From Bacteroidales bacterium UBA714 (lineage in GTDB: Bacteria > Bacteroidota > Bacteroidia > Bacteroidales > UBA932), in the NCBI GenBank assembly GCA_002298075.1, contig DBLW01000144.1, positions 1-13,560 on the forward strand: DNA of 13,560 nt, written 5' to 3'. The first letter of the stretch is position 1. The number at the start of each line of letters is the position of its first letter. The notes beneath the pieces were generated by a model. The model saw only the letters and a program-made list of their open reading frames with translations. It had not been told where the DNA came from and ran no database searches. A program made the position numbers and the translations under genes. Below are positions 1-6,072 of the stretch, piece after piece.

Positions 1-689
1 TACCGGAACTCCATCCATGGCGCCTGTGGATATGTCGGGCTGATGTTTACAGGCTCGCCTTCCGCTTTTCCGGGACTGACGAGGAATGACTGCATGTTCT
101 CGTAGAACATAAGGCCGGTAGCTCCTGTGCCGTAATATGTTCCGATGTCGTTCCAAAGCCAGGTAGGTTCTTCCGCCATTCCTCCGTACCATCTTCCGTC
201 TCCGATTATATGGCCCTCAATTTTGCGTATTCCTTCTTTTCTCAGCATGGCTTCCCATTGCGAGAATGTCTTTCCGATTTCTGTGGCGATGGAGTCCTTT
301 GAGCCTAATGTGGGGTCGCCTCCTCCTATTATATATAAGTCACCGTGAAGCACGCCGGATGTGACGGTTCCGCTGTAGCCTATGGACGTACTGAACCGGA
401 AATCCGGGCCAAGGCTGCTTATGGCCGCTCCTGTCGTTATGAGTTTCATGTTGGATGCGGGCACGAGCATAGTGCCGGAGTTTATGTCAAGAATGGTGCG
501 TCCGTCGCCTGTCATTGCGCAGATGCTGAATGTTGACTGGGAAAATGCCGGGTCGTGCATTATTTCCTCAGCTTCCGACTGTATGTCCGTGTGAAATGCG
601 GCAGCCTTGGAACTGTCCTGTCCGTATGAGCAGATTGCGGAGGCAGCCATGGCGCAGAGCGTCAGTATTGCATTTGATGTCTTTCTCAT
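1..689 (-). CDS. dacB: D-alanyl-D-alanine carboxypeptidase/endopeptidase, PBP4 type (peptidase S13), N-terminal part
   Basis: Reading the minus strand from ATG at 689 gives 229 uninterrupted codons that run off the left edge of the window. Residues 1-23 form a signal peptide (basic start, Ala/Leu-rich core, Ser-Tyr-Gly before Gln24), so the product is exported to the periplasm. The active-site SxxK motif is at Ser79-Asn80-Met81-Lys82 within PASNMKLITT. Further on are GGGDPTLGS (glycine-rich strand typical of S13 enzymes), GDGRWYGG, and a YYGTGATGLMFYEN block, all characteristic of the PBP4 family. The later SxN and KTG motifs would lie outside the window. Family members cleave D-Ala-D-Ala and peptide cross-links in peptidoglycan during wall maturation. 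The gene is divergent from galE and has its own -7 promoter element at 721-728. Identification is firm; whether the 3' end is intact cannot be seen. Confidence 0.93.
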   Translation of the reverse strand, partial: MRKTSNAILTLCAMAASAICSYGQDSSKAAAFHTDIQSEAEEIMHDPAFSQSTFSICAMTGDGRTILDINSGTMLVPASNMKLITTGAAISSLGPDFRFSTSIGYSGTVTSGVLHGDLYIIGGGDPTLGSKDSIATEIGKTFSQWEAMLRKEGIRKIEGHIIGDGRWYGGMAEEPTWLWNDIGTYYGTGATGLMFYENMQSFLVSPGKAEGEPVNISPTYPQAPWMEFR

Positions 690-720
690 GTCTTTGAAAC
701 TAAAACTGCTGATGCGGGCG

Positions 721-754
721 CAAAAATAATATAAATTATTCTGCTCATGTCAAA
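721..754 (-). promoter_or_regulatory. Bacteroidota-type promoter for dacB
   Basis: On the minus strand, TATTTTTG (plus-strand 721-728) fits the -7 consensus TAnnTTTG. TTTG (plus-strand 751-754) lies 22 bases upstream, close to the usual 19-21 base spacing for the -33 element. Transcription would start near 717, giving a leader of roughly 28 bases before the ATG at 689. Function is inferred from motif and position only. Confidence 0.55.
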
Positions 755-792
755 CGTTTTTCTTTTTATATATGCAATCGCGACAAAATGCT

Positions 793-800
793 TATCTTTG
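793..800 (+). promoter_or_regulatory. -7 promoter element for galE
   Basis: TATCTTTG matches the Bacteroidota -7 consensus TAnnTTTG exactly and lies 58 bases before the galE ATG. No clear TTTG -33 element is visible at the right distance. It stands back to back with the dacB promoter in the same 169-base divergent gap. Confidence 0.5.
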
Positions 801-858
801 TGAGATTTGTGTTTAATTTGTGGCTGCATAAGGCAGAACATGAAAATCTTTGATAGGT

Positions 859-1914
859 ATGAAAAAAAGGGTACTTGTTTCCGGCGGGGCCGGATACATC
901 GGCAGCCATGTGACTGTCGAACTTATAGCTGCCGGCTATGAGGTCGTTGTTGCTGACAACATGTCAAATTGCGACATGACATGTTTTGAAGGCGTCAAGA
1001 AGATAACTGGACGTGATGACATCCCGTTCGAGAAAATCGACTGCTGCGATCCTGCCGCTGTGGACAAGCTTTTCTCAGATTATGCTATTGATGCAGTCAT
1101 TCATTTTGCAGCTTTCAAGGCTGTTGGCGAGTCTGTAGCCGAGCCTCTGAAGTATTACAGGAACAATCTGCTGTCTTTCCTGAATATTCTTGAGGCTGCG
1201 AAAAGCCACAGCGGATGCAATGTGCTGTTCTCGTCTTCAGCTACAGTGTATGGGGAGGCGGAAACACTTCCTGTAACCGAAAGCACTCCGCGTATGCCAG
1301 CCACTTCTCCTTACGGCAACACAAAGCAGATGTCTGAGGATATTCTCCGGGATGTCGTGTTTGCTACCGCCAAATATGACGGCAAAGACGGCCAGTGGCC
1401 TGTAAAGGGCATTGCCTTGAGGTATTTCAATCCTATGGGGGCGCACCCGTCTGCTCTGATAGGCGAGCTTCCGCGAGGTGTACCTAACAATCTTGTTCCG
1501 TTCATTACGCAGACCGCCATTGGCAAGCGTGAGTGCCTTAGCATATTCGGGAACGACTATCCGACCGCGGACGGTACATGCCTGAGGGATTATATAGACG
1601 TTGTTGATCTTGCAAAAGCCCATGTGGCAGCCGTTTCGAGAATGGTGGAGGGAAAGATGAAGGAGGACTATGAGATTTTCAATATCGGAACCGGCCGCCC
1701 TGTCTCTGTATATGAACTGGTGACGGCTTTCGAAAAGGTAAACGGGCTGAAGCTCAATTATAAATTTGCTCCGCGCCGTCCCGGGGATGTCGTGGCAATC
1801 TGGGCCGACACGTCTCTGGCCAACAAGGAGTTGGGGTGGAAAGCGGAACGTACCTTGGAGCAGACGCTTGCTTCGGCATGGGCATGGGAAAAGCATCTTG
1901 CTGAAAATGCCTGA
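859..1914 (+). CDS. galE: UDP-glucose 4-epimerase
   Basis: This 351-residue protein is an extended short-chain dehydrogenase/reductase that interconverts UDP-glucose and UDP-galactose in the cytoplasm with bound NAD. The N-terminal Rossmann motif GGAGYIGSH is at residues 9-17. A Ser run at 125-127 (SSSATVYG) supplies the catalytic serine, and Tyr152 and Lys156 form the YxxxK catalytic pair in SPYGNTK. Other GalE blocks seen are HFAAFKAVGESV, ALRYFNPMGAHPS, RDYIDVVDLAKAH, NIGTGRPVSV and RRPGDVVAIWAD. Length is slightly above the roughly 340 residues usual for the family. An in-frame TTG at 850 gives a longer reading, but ATG 859 leads directly into the Rossmann strand and is preferred. The gene appears monocistronic, ending at a strong hairpin. 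Its product feeds galactose use and surface polysaccharide synthesis. Confidence 0.96.
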   Translation: MKKRVLVSGGAGYIGSHVTVELIAAGYEVVVADNMSNCDMTCFEGVKKITGRDDIPFEKIDCCDPAAVDKLFSDYAIDAVIHFAAFKAVGESVAEPLKYYRNNLLSFLNILEAAKSHSGCNVLFSSSATVYGEAETLPVTESTPRMPATSPYGNTKQMSEDILRDVVFATAKYDGKDGQWPVKGIALRYFNPMGAHPSALIGELPRGVPNNLVPFITQTAIGKRECLSIFGNDYPTADGTCLRDYIDVVDLAKAHVAAVSRMVEGKMKEDYEIFNIGTGRPVSVYELVTAFEKVNGLKLNYKFAPRRPGDVVAIWADTSLANKELGWKAERTLEQTLASAWAWEKHLAENA

Positions 1915-1934
1915 CAGGTATCTTGGAAAATGCA

Positions 1935-1974
1935 GAAAGGGGATGGCCAGTTATATTTATGGTCATCCCCTTTC
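1935..1974. terminator. Hairpin between convergent galE and the small minus-strand gene
   Basis: The arms 1935-1949 (GAAAGGGGATGGCCA) and 1960-1974 (TGGTCATCCCCTTTC) pair over 15 base pairs with one G-U wobble around a 10-base loop. The hairpin sits 20 bases after the galE stop and between convergent genes, so it probably ends transcription from one or both sides. No good T-run follows on the plus strand; on the minus strand only a short CATTTTCC follows, so the mechanism is uncertain. Confidence 0.65.
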
Positions 1975-1979
1975 CGTAT

Positions 1980-1994
1980 GAGACCGCCGGTCTC
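1980..1994. terminator. Second small hairpin near the 3' end of the minus-strand gene
   Basis: GAGACC (1980-1985) and GGTCTC (1989-1994) are perfect inverted repeats around a 3-base loop. They lie 11 bases beyond the stop of the minus-strand gene and next to the larger hairpin. There is no T-run, so a terminator or RNA 3'-end role is only suggested. Confidence 0.3.
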
Positions 1995-2005
1995 CCGTGT
2001 AAGGA

Positions 2006-2281
2006 TTATGCTTCTTTCGAAACGATTGTGCTGAGCTTCTCGCAGAGTGTGTCAATCTTCTCGAACATCTCTTTGGCAAGTCCGTCATAGTAAGCCTTTT
2101 TGTTTCCCTCAGGATGGTTTGCCCTGTTCTTGAGGTCATTGTAAAGGTCAACGGCTTCGTCAACTATCTGTGCGATTTCGTCAGTGTCCTTGTGCGGGTT
2201 GAGTGCTGTGAAAAGAGCGCAGTCATCAATGAATTCCCCGACGAAGTACTCGATGTCTTTTTTGAAAACTCTAAGGTTCAT
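2006..2281 (-). CDS. Small conserved protein of unknown function, acidic and helical
   Basis: The gene encodes 91 residues starting MNLRVFKKDIEYF. It has no signal peptide or membrane segment, so it is probably cytoplasmic. The sequence is rich in Glu, Asp, Lys and Leu with a pattern suggesting several amphipathic helices, and it contains the stretch FIDDCALF near residues 16-23. It resembles uncharacterised short proteins I recall from Bacteroidales, but I cannot assign a family or function. A TTG/ATG reading could add ten residues from 2311, but ATG 2281 begins the conserved-looking part and leaves room for the promoter element at 2322-2329. The gene is convergent with galE, divergent from the broken lipoprotein gene, and probably transcribed alone. 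Confidence 0.8.
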   Translation of the reverse strand: MNLRVFKKDIEYFVGEFIDDCALFTALNPHKDTDEIAQIVDEAVDLYNDLKNRANHPEGNKKAYYDGLAKEMFEKIDTLCEKLSTIVSKEA

Positions 2282-2321
2282 GTTATTGTAAATTAAGTAT
2301 TGTTGTGTCAATATCAGAGCG

Positions 2322-2329
2322 CAAAGGTA
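2322..2329 (-). promoter_or_regulatory. -7 promoter element for the 91-residue protein gene
   Basis: On the minus strand this reads TACCTTTG, an exact TAnnTTTG match, about 41 bases before the ATG at 2281. No matching -33 TTTG is seen. Confidence 0.5.
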
Positions 2330-2409
2330 ATAAAAAATATTGATTATGCATTAAGTGTCGCAGACGTCTTGCAAGAACGCCGTCAATTGCTAACCTTTGA
2401 TTAAAGCCT

Positions 2410-2643
2410 ATGAAGTGTCATGCCCGATATGTTCTCATTGCAATCTTGGCGGCAATCCTGTGCCAGTCCTGCGTAAATGATGCCGATGTGGCAAGGCGCC
2501 TTGACGCGGCCGAATCCGTTATGGACTCAGATGCAGGCGCGGCCTTGGATACCCTGCAGTCTATTGACGGCTCCACTCTGATTTCCCGTCGTCTTCGCGC
2601 ACGCCATGCCCTTCTTTATTCTATGGCTCTGGATAAAAAGTGA
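2410..2643 (+). pseudogene. Truncated TPR-type lipoprotein gene (5' fragment)
   Basis: The reading frame gives only 77 residues: a lipoprotein signal peptide with Cys21 as the likely lipidated residue (LCQSC), then a helical stretch with DAAESVMDSDAGAALDTLQS and RLRARHALLYSMALDKK before a TGA. This is the usual N-terminus of a family of long Bacteroidales lipoproteins with tetratricopeptide-like repeats, in which LLY-x-ALDK is normally followed by hundreds of further residues, often ending in a membrane segment and regulatory domain. None of the three forward frames after 2643 continues that pattern, so the 3' part appears to be lost rather than frameshifted. A near-consensus element TAACCTTTG lies at 2391-2399, so a short peptide could still be made. 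The alternative is a genuine small lipoprotein; I consider a remnant more likely. Confidence 0.6.
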
Positions 2644-2895
2644 GCCGTAACATGTTTGAAGCAAAGGGCCAGGACATGTACTTCCGTTAAGGAAATGCGT
2701 AATTATTGCGTGCCGGATGCGCGGAAGGAAGAATATTTTTCTTATATTTGAGCTGTCGCTCATATATACGCTTGGTCTCGGCATAGTGAAAATAAATTTT
2801 CCCTCAGCTCTCGACTTTTGCTATATTTAAGCTAGAGTTCAGATAACATCTGAAAAGTTGCGCATTTTCTTTTTATAATTTAAAATATCAGGACT
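2644..2895. other. Non-coding stretch between the broken lipoprotein gene and the beta-barrel gene
   Basis: I see no gene here. All frames are short and carry no recognised motif. The downstream half is AT-rich and looks like a promoter and leader region. It may cover the scar left by loss of the 3' part of the upstream lipoprotein gene. Confidence 0.5.
2743..2750 (+). promoter_or_regulatory. Possible -7 promoter element for the beta-barrel protein gene
   Basis: TATATTTG matches TAnnTTTG, but lies 145 bases before the ATG at 2896. A weaker candidate, TATATTTA at 2822-2829, is closer. Either could serve the gene; neither has a clear -33 element. Confidence 0.35.
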
Positions 2896-3432
2896 ATGAA
2901 AAAGTTTGTCTTTTCGGCCGTGGCATTGCTGTTCTGCTGTGCTGCCGCCGTGGCTCAGGAGAAGCAACAGGGAAAACGTACGATTGATGAGTATTTTTAT
3001 CAATCGGTAGAGTTTGCTGTTTCCGACGGATTCAAAAAGGAAGATCTCAGCGTGTTTGACTTGGGGGTACGTCTTGGCTGGCGTATTGACAGGAACTGGG
3101 CCTTGTTCGTGCCTGCTGACATGTCACTGATACTTTATAACCGTACCACTACACGCAACTATAGTTCGGATGTGCTTCTCGGACTTGGAGCTGCACGCCG
3201 CTTTTTCCTTCAGTCAGGTGATGTAATCGAATTGAGTGCGCAATGCAACTCTACCTTTGCCCCTACTCCGGTGCATTATCTTAAGCCGTCCGTCATGGTG
3301 AGGTATAGCCTGAACAACAGGGATAATCCGCGCTTTTATGCCGGTTTGGGCGGACAGTGGATACATCCTTACCGCAATTTGGCTCCAGACCGTGTTCTGC
3401 TCACAGTGTCGCTTGGAGTATGGTTCCTGTAA
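2896..3432 (+). CDS. Small outer-membrane beta-barrel-like protein
   Basis: This 178-residue protein begins with a clear signal peptide (MKKFVFSAVALLF, cleavage after Ala18-Val19-Ala20, mature end Gln21). The rest shows alternating polar and aromatic residues expected of beta-strands: DLGVRLGWRIDRNWALFVP, SDVLLGLGAARRFFL, PSVMVRYSLNN, RFYAGLGGQW and a final VLLTVSLGVWFL. A C-terminal strand ending in an aromatic plus Leu resembles the recognition signal of outer-membrane barrels. The size would fit an eight-stranded barrel of the OmpX/OmpA-like porin-fold type. No peptidoglycan-binding domain follows. The specific role is unknown. The gene stands alone, ending in a strong intrinsic terminator that overlaps the 3' end of the convergent NlpC/P60 gene. 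Confidence 0.8.
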   Translation: MKKFVFSAVALLFCCAAAVAQEKQQGKRTIDEYFYQSVEFAVSDGFKKEDLSVFDLGVRLGWRIDRNWALFVPADMSLILYNRTTTRNYSSDVLLGLGAARRFFLQSGDVIELSAQCNSTFAPTPVHYLKPSVMVRYSLNNRDNPRFYAGLGGQWIHPYRNLAPDRVLLTVSLGVWFL

Positions 3433-3454
3433 AATCTTTATGAAACTTACTGGT

Positions 3455-3493
3455 CCGGCCTATTCTTCCTGGAGGAAGTAGGCCGGGCTTTTT
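3455..3493 (+). terminator. Intrinsic terminator of the beta-barrel protein gene
   Basis: CCGGCCTA (3455-3462) pairs with TAGGCCGG (3479-3486), and an inner CTTCC (3465-3469) pairs with GGAAG (3474-3478), leaving a TT bulge and a 4-base loop. A run of five T follows at 3489-3493. It lies 22 bases after the stop at 3432. The hairpin covers the last codons and the stop of the convergent NlpC/P60 gene. Confidence 0.8.
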
Positions 3494-4515
3494 ATTACGG
3501 GCGTGATGCCTTCTCCTGTCCATGAGAACAGTCTTTGGGCTTTTATGAGACGGTATGAGTTGTCATAGTAGTCTTCCTCTCCCGGTATCAATGAGCTGAT
3601 TCTCACGAAGTGCGACGAGTGGATGAATTTTCCGCTTCCAAGATAGATGCCCACATGGGTGATGCTCCCTTTTTTGAAAAAAGTCTCGGGCGTACCGAAG
3701 AATATAAGGTCTCCTGGCTTGAGGTGCTTGATTCTCTTCAGCATCTCCGCTTTAATCTTGTTCGAGTCCGGTGTCACTGCGTGGTCAGCCTGCATTATGA
3801 TTTCTCTTCCGATTGCAGCCTGCTGTGAGGCATTTCGGGGAATCAGTCTGCCGTTCATGAACCATACCAGTCTTGTGAATCCGCTGCAGTCCACTCCTTT
3901 GCTTGATGCTCCTCCCCATAGATAAGGTACTCCAAGCAGGCTTTTGGCAGTCGCTATTATTGCCTCGGGGCTTTCTTTCGTTCTGAAGGCCTGTGCCCAG
4001 GAAGTGAAGTCGTCAAGGTCGTTTTCCGGAGTCCAGCCCTTGGTGCCAGAGGGAAGCATGACTTCTGCCCAGCCTTTTTTGATTGACGGCTTCTGATTTT
4101 TGCCCTCTGTCATCACGATGCGCACGAGATCTCCCGATGAAAGGTCGCAAATCTGTTCGGAATTTGCTGATGCACCGCGCCTTACGCTGCTGTGGAGTGA
4201 GGTGCAGATGTATTTAGGTGCGGCGATGTATGCTGCCAGCCTGTCATGTTTCATTTCTGTCAGGCCAAGTTCGGTGCACCATGCGCTGTAAGGCTCCGGT
4301 GTTGTCACCTGCCTCCAGTAGTCTTTTTCGCCTGTGATTTCCACGACGGTTCCCATGAGTGCCTGTGTTCCCATCTCTGCCGTGTAGTCCGGTTCTTCTC
4401 TGAGATTGACTTCAGAAAGGCCTGTCACGGCCATGCGCCTGGTCTGGGCTGATGTTGTGATGCATGCCGATGCCGCAATTGCTGCTGCCAGCATTATGAT
4501 TGTTTTTTTCTTCAT
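3460..4515 (-). CDS. NlpC/P60 murein endopeptidase with N-terminal SH3 domains (YkfC-like)
   Basis: The 351-residue product starts with an export signal (MKKKTIIMLAAAI, probable cleavage after Thr21-Ser22-Ala23; Cys18 leaves a lipoprotein reading possible). Residues about 30-165 look like two bacterial SH3 domains (SEVNLREEPDYTAEMG; later KGWAEVMLPSGTKGW). The C-terminal NlpC/P60 cysteine peptidase domain carries Cys210 in VDCSGFTRLVW, His287 in THVGIYLG, and the later His in KFIHSS as a third catalytic candidate. This arrangement fits the YkfC/dipeptidyl-peptidase VI type enzymes of Bacteroides, which cut gamma-D-Glu to diamino-acid bonds in free murein peptides during recycling. In-frame GTG 4578 and ATG 4536 would add residues before the signal peptide; ATG 4515 is chosen because the signal peptide starts there. 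It appears monocistronic. Confidence 0.92.
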   Translation of the reverse strand: MKKKTIIMLAAAIAASACITTSAQTRRMAVTGLSEVNLREEPDYTAEMGTQALMGTVVEITGEKDYWRQVTTPEPYSAWCTELGLTEMKHDRLAAYIAAPKYICTSLHSSVRRGASANSEQICDLSSGDLVRIVMTEGKNQKPSIKKGWAEVMLPSGTKGWTPENDLDDFTSWAQAFRTKESPEAIIATAKSLLGVPYLWGGASSKGVDCSGFTRLVWFMNGRLIPRNASQQAAIGREIIMQADHAVTPDSNKIKAEMLKRIKHLKPGDLIFFGTPETFFKKGSITHVGIYLGSGKFIHSSHFVRISSLIPGEEDYYDNSYRLIKAQRLFSWTGEGITPVIKSPAYFLQEE

Positions 4516-4600
4516 GTGAGGTTTGCTTTGTGTCATTGCCTGCCGGGGTGCTTTGTTCGTGATGTTTATTGCTGACACCTTGACAGATGGCGATAATATG

Positions 4601-4608
4601 CAAAATTA
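4601..4608 (-). promoter_or_regulatory. -7 promoter element for the NlpC/P60 gene
   Basis: On the minus strand this reads TAATTTTG, an exact TAnnTTTG match. Transcription from here would give a leader of about 80 bases to ATG 4515. No -33 TTTG is evident. Confidence 0.45.
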
Positions 4609-4944
4609 TGAACTTTTTATGATAGAAGATGCCTTTGGACGGAAAAATCCAGGCTCAACGGAAGATCCATGCTGCTTTATGTTTCACAAAGTACGCGGAC
4701 CATATAGGAGCGCTTCGGCTTTATTTTGTGCATCCTGCATTGCCACCGGGCGAGCTTGGCCATTAATGCGGAATAACTATATGATAATCATTGTGCTGCT
4801 GGTGTGTCGCCTTGGTGATGGGGGATCGCATATCGGGGAATATCTTTATAGCCAGTTGCTTGTGCTCCATTAATTGTCCGGCAACGGCAGGTTTGTGTAT
4901 AAGTAAGATGGCAGGCAACCCATAGGTGTCTGCCGAAATATGAT
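4609..4944. other. Intergenic region between divergent NlpC/P60 and radical SAM genes
   Basis: About 340 bases with no supported gene. An open frame crosses it on the plus strand from 4523, but it begins inside the NlpC/P60 leader, has no recognisable motif and no coding pattern. Near the right end, GGCAGGCAACC (4910-4920) and GGTGTCTGCC (4925-4934) form an imperfect hairpin just upstream of the radical SAM promoter element, overlapping where its -33 region would be. Confidence 0.5.
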
Positions 4945-4952
4945 TAAATTTG
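4945..4952 (+). promoter_or_regulatory. -7 promoter element for the radical SAM gene
   Basis: TAAATTTG is an exact TAnnTTTG match. The likely transcription start (about 4956) lies after the in-frame TTG at 4950, which argues against that TTG as the translation start and in favour of ATG 4959 (nearly leaderless) or ATG 4980. Confidence 0.5.
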
Positions 4953-4958
4953 CAGGAT

Positions 4959-5990
4959 ATGTCAAGTGATTTTCAGAAAATGGGCTTTCCTGAGGGAAAG
5001 CGGTATAATTCCTTTGTGGGGTACTTCCGCAAGAAGTATGGTGAGCGTCTTCAGAAAATTGTGATAGATGCCGGATTCACATGCCCCAACAGGGATGGTC
5101 TTGTAGGCCGTGGGGGCTGTACATATTGTGATAACGCTGCGTTCCACCCATCATACAGCACTTCGGGCAAAAGTCTCGCAAGGCAAATTGACGAGGGGAT
5201 TGAGTTCCATAAGGTGCGTTACCGCAATACGGAGCACTATCTTGCCTATTTCCAGTCATTCTCAAATACATATGCTCCATTGGAGCGCTTGAAGGAATTG
5301 TACCTTGAAGCGCTCGCCCATCCTGATGTGGTCGGCATCGTGATAGGGACAAGGCCTGACTGCGTGGATGAGGGGAAATTGGATTTCCTGGCGGACTTGA
5401 CTCAGGGCAGGGTGCTGAAGGATTGGAGCAGGACACTTGCCGGGTCAGCTGATGATGGAAGTAACAGGCTTATGCGTACGGCTCCTATTGTGATAGTGGA
5501 ATATGGGATAGAGTCATGCTATGATACTACTCTCAGCCGCATAAACCGCGGCCATGATTTTGCGGCGGTAAGGCATGCGGTCGGGATGACTGCTGAACGC
5601 GGAATCGACATGGGCGCGCATTTCATCCTCGGGCTTCCGGGGGAGAGCCGTGAAATGATGCTTGAGGAATGTGGGCTGATAAATGAGCTGCCGCTTCTTT
5701 CCGCCAAATTCCACCAGCTCCAGATTGTCAAGGGAACCAGGATGGAAAAGGAGTTTGCTGAGCGTCCCGGTGATTTTGAGCGCTTTGCTCTTGATGAATA
5801 TATTGATTTTTTCATAGACATGCTTGAAAGGCTGAGGCCGGGACTTTTTATCGAGAGGTTTGCCGGAGAAGTCCCGCCACGCTTTGTCAACGAGACTCCA
5901 TGGGGGCTTATACGCAATGCCGGACTTTTGAAGCTGCTTGACACAAGGCTTGCACAGCGTGACACATTTCAGGGACGTCTGGTGCATTAA
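4959..5990 (+). CDS. Radical SAM protein, TIGR01212/YhcC family
   Basis: A 343-residue cytoplasmic protein. The iron-sulfur cluster cysteines are Cys42, Cys54 and Cys57 in FTCPNRDG...GRGGCTYC, the wide CX11CX2C spacing typical of the YhcC family, which is related to Elp3-type radical SAM enzymes. Other family blocks are YFQSFSNTYAPLERLKELY (residues 97-115), GIVIGTRPDC (126-135), VEYGIES (180-186), LSRINRGHDF, GAHFILGLPGE and HQLQIVKGT. Its substrate is not established. Residues about 148-176 (between LDFLADL and the VIVEYGIES strand) look like an insertion relative to the members I recall, where these elements are nearly adjacent. Start choice is uncertain: TTG 4950 overlaps the promoter, ATG 4959 would be almost leaderless, ATG 4980 would leave a leader of about 24 bases. 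It is followed by guaB after 82 bases with a separate promoter. Confidence 0.9.
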   Translation: MSSDFQKMGFPEGKRYNSFVGYFRKKYGERLQKIVIDAGFTCPNRDGLVGRGGCTYCDNAAFHPSYSTSGKSLARQIDEGIEFHKVRYRNTEHYLAYFQSFSNTYAPLERLKELYLEALAHPDVVGIVIGTRPDCVDEGKLDFLADLTQGRVLKDWSRTLAGSADDGSNRLMRTAPIVIVEYGIESCYDTTLSRINRGHDFAAVRHAVGMTAERGIDMGAHFILGLPGESREMMLEECGLINELPLLSAKFHQLQIVKGTRMEKEFAERPGDFERFALDEYIDFFIDMLERLRPGLFIERFAGEVPPRFVNETPWGLIRNAGLLKLLDTRLAQRDTFQGRLVH

Positions 5991-6047
5991 CTTGCAATTT
6001 GATTGCGAAAACAGCTTTTTATCATACGTATTTTCAATCTTTTTGGT

Positions 6048-6055
6048 TACATTTG
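6048..6055 (+). promoter_or_regulatory. -7 promoter element for the guaB operon
   Basis: TACATTTG is an exact TAnnTTTG match, ending 17 bases before the guaB ATG. Transcription would start about 6059, leaving a leader of only about 14 bases. That leaves little room for leader-based control. The position supports ATG 6073 over the upstream in-frame start at 5938. Confidence 0.55.
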
Positions 6056-6072
6056 CCAAATTTTATTTCGAG

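Noticed and set aside
145..594. Three plus-strand open frames at the left edge
   Set aside because: They lie over the minus-strand dacB, which reads without a stop and carries S13 motifs. They show no motifs of their own.
4523..4873. 116-residue plus-strand open frame
   Set aside because: It begins inside the leader of the NlpC/P60 gene, covers its promoter element, and has no recognisable domain.
5938..6072. Longer guaB starting at 5938
   Set aside because: It overlaps the end of the radical SAM gene, reads through the -7 element at 6048-6055, and adds 45 residues unlike any IMPDH N-terminus.
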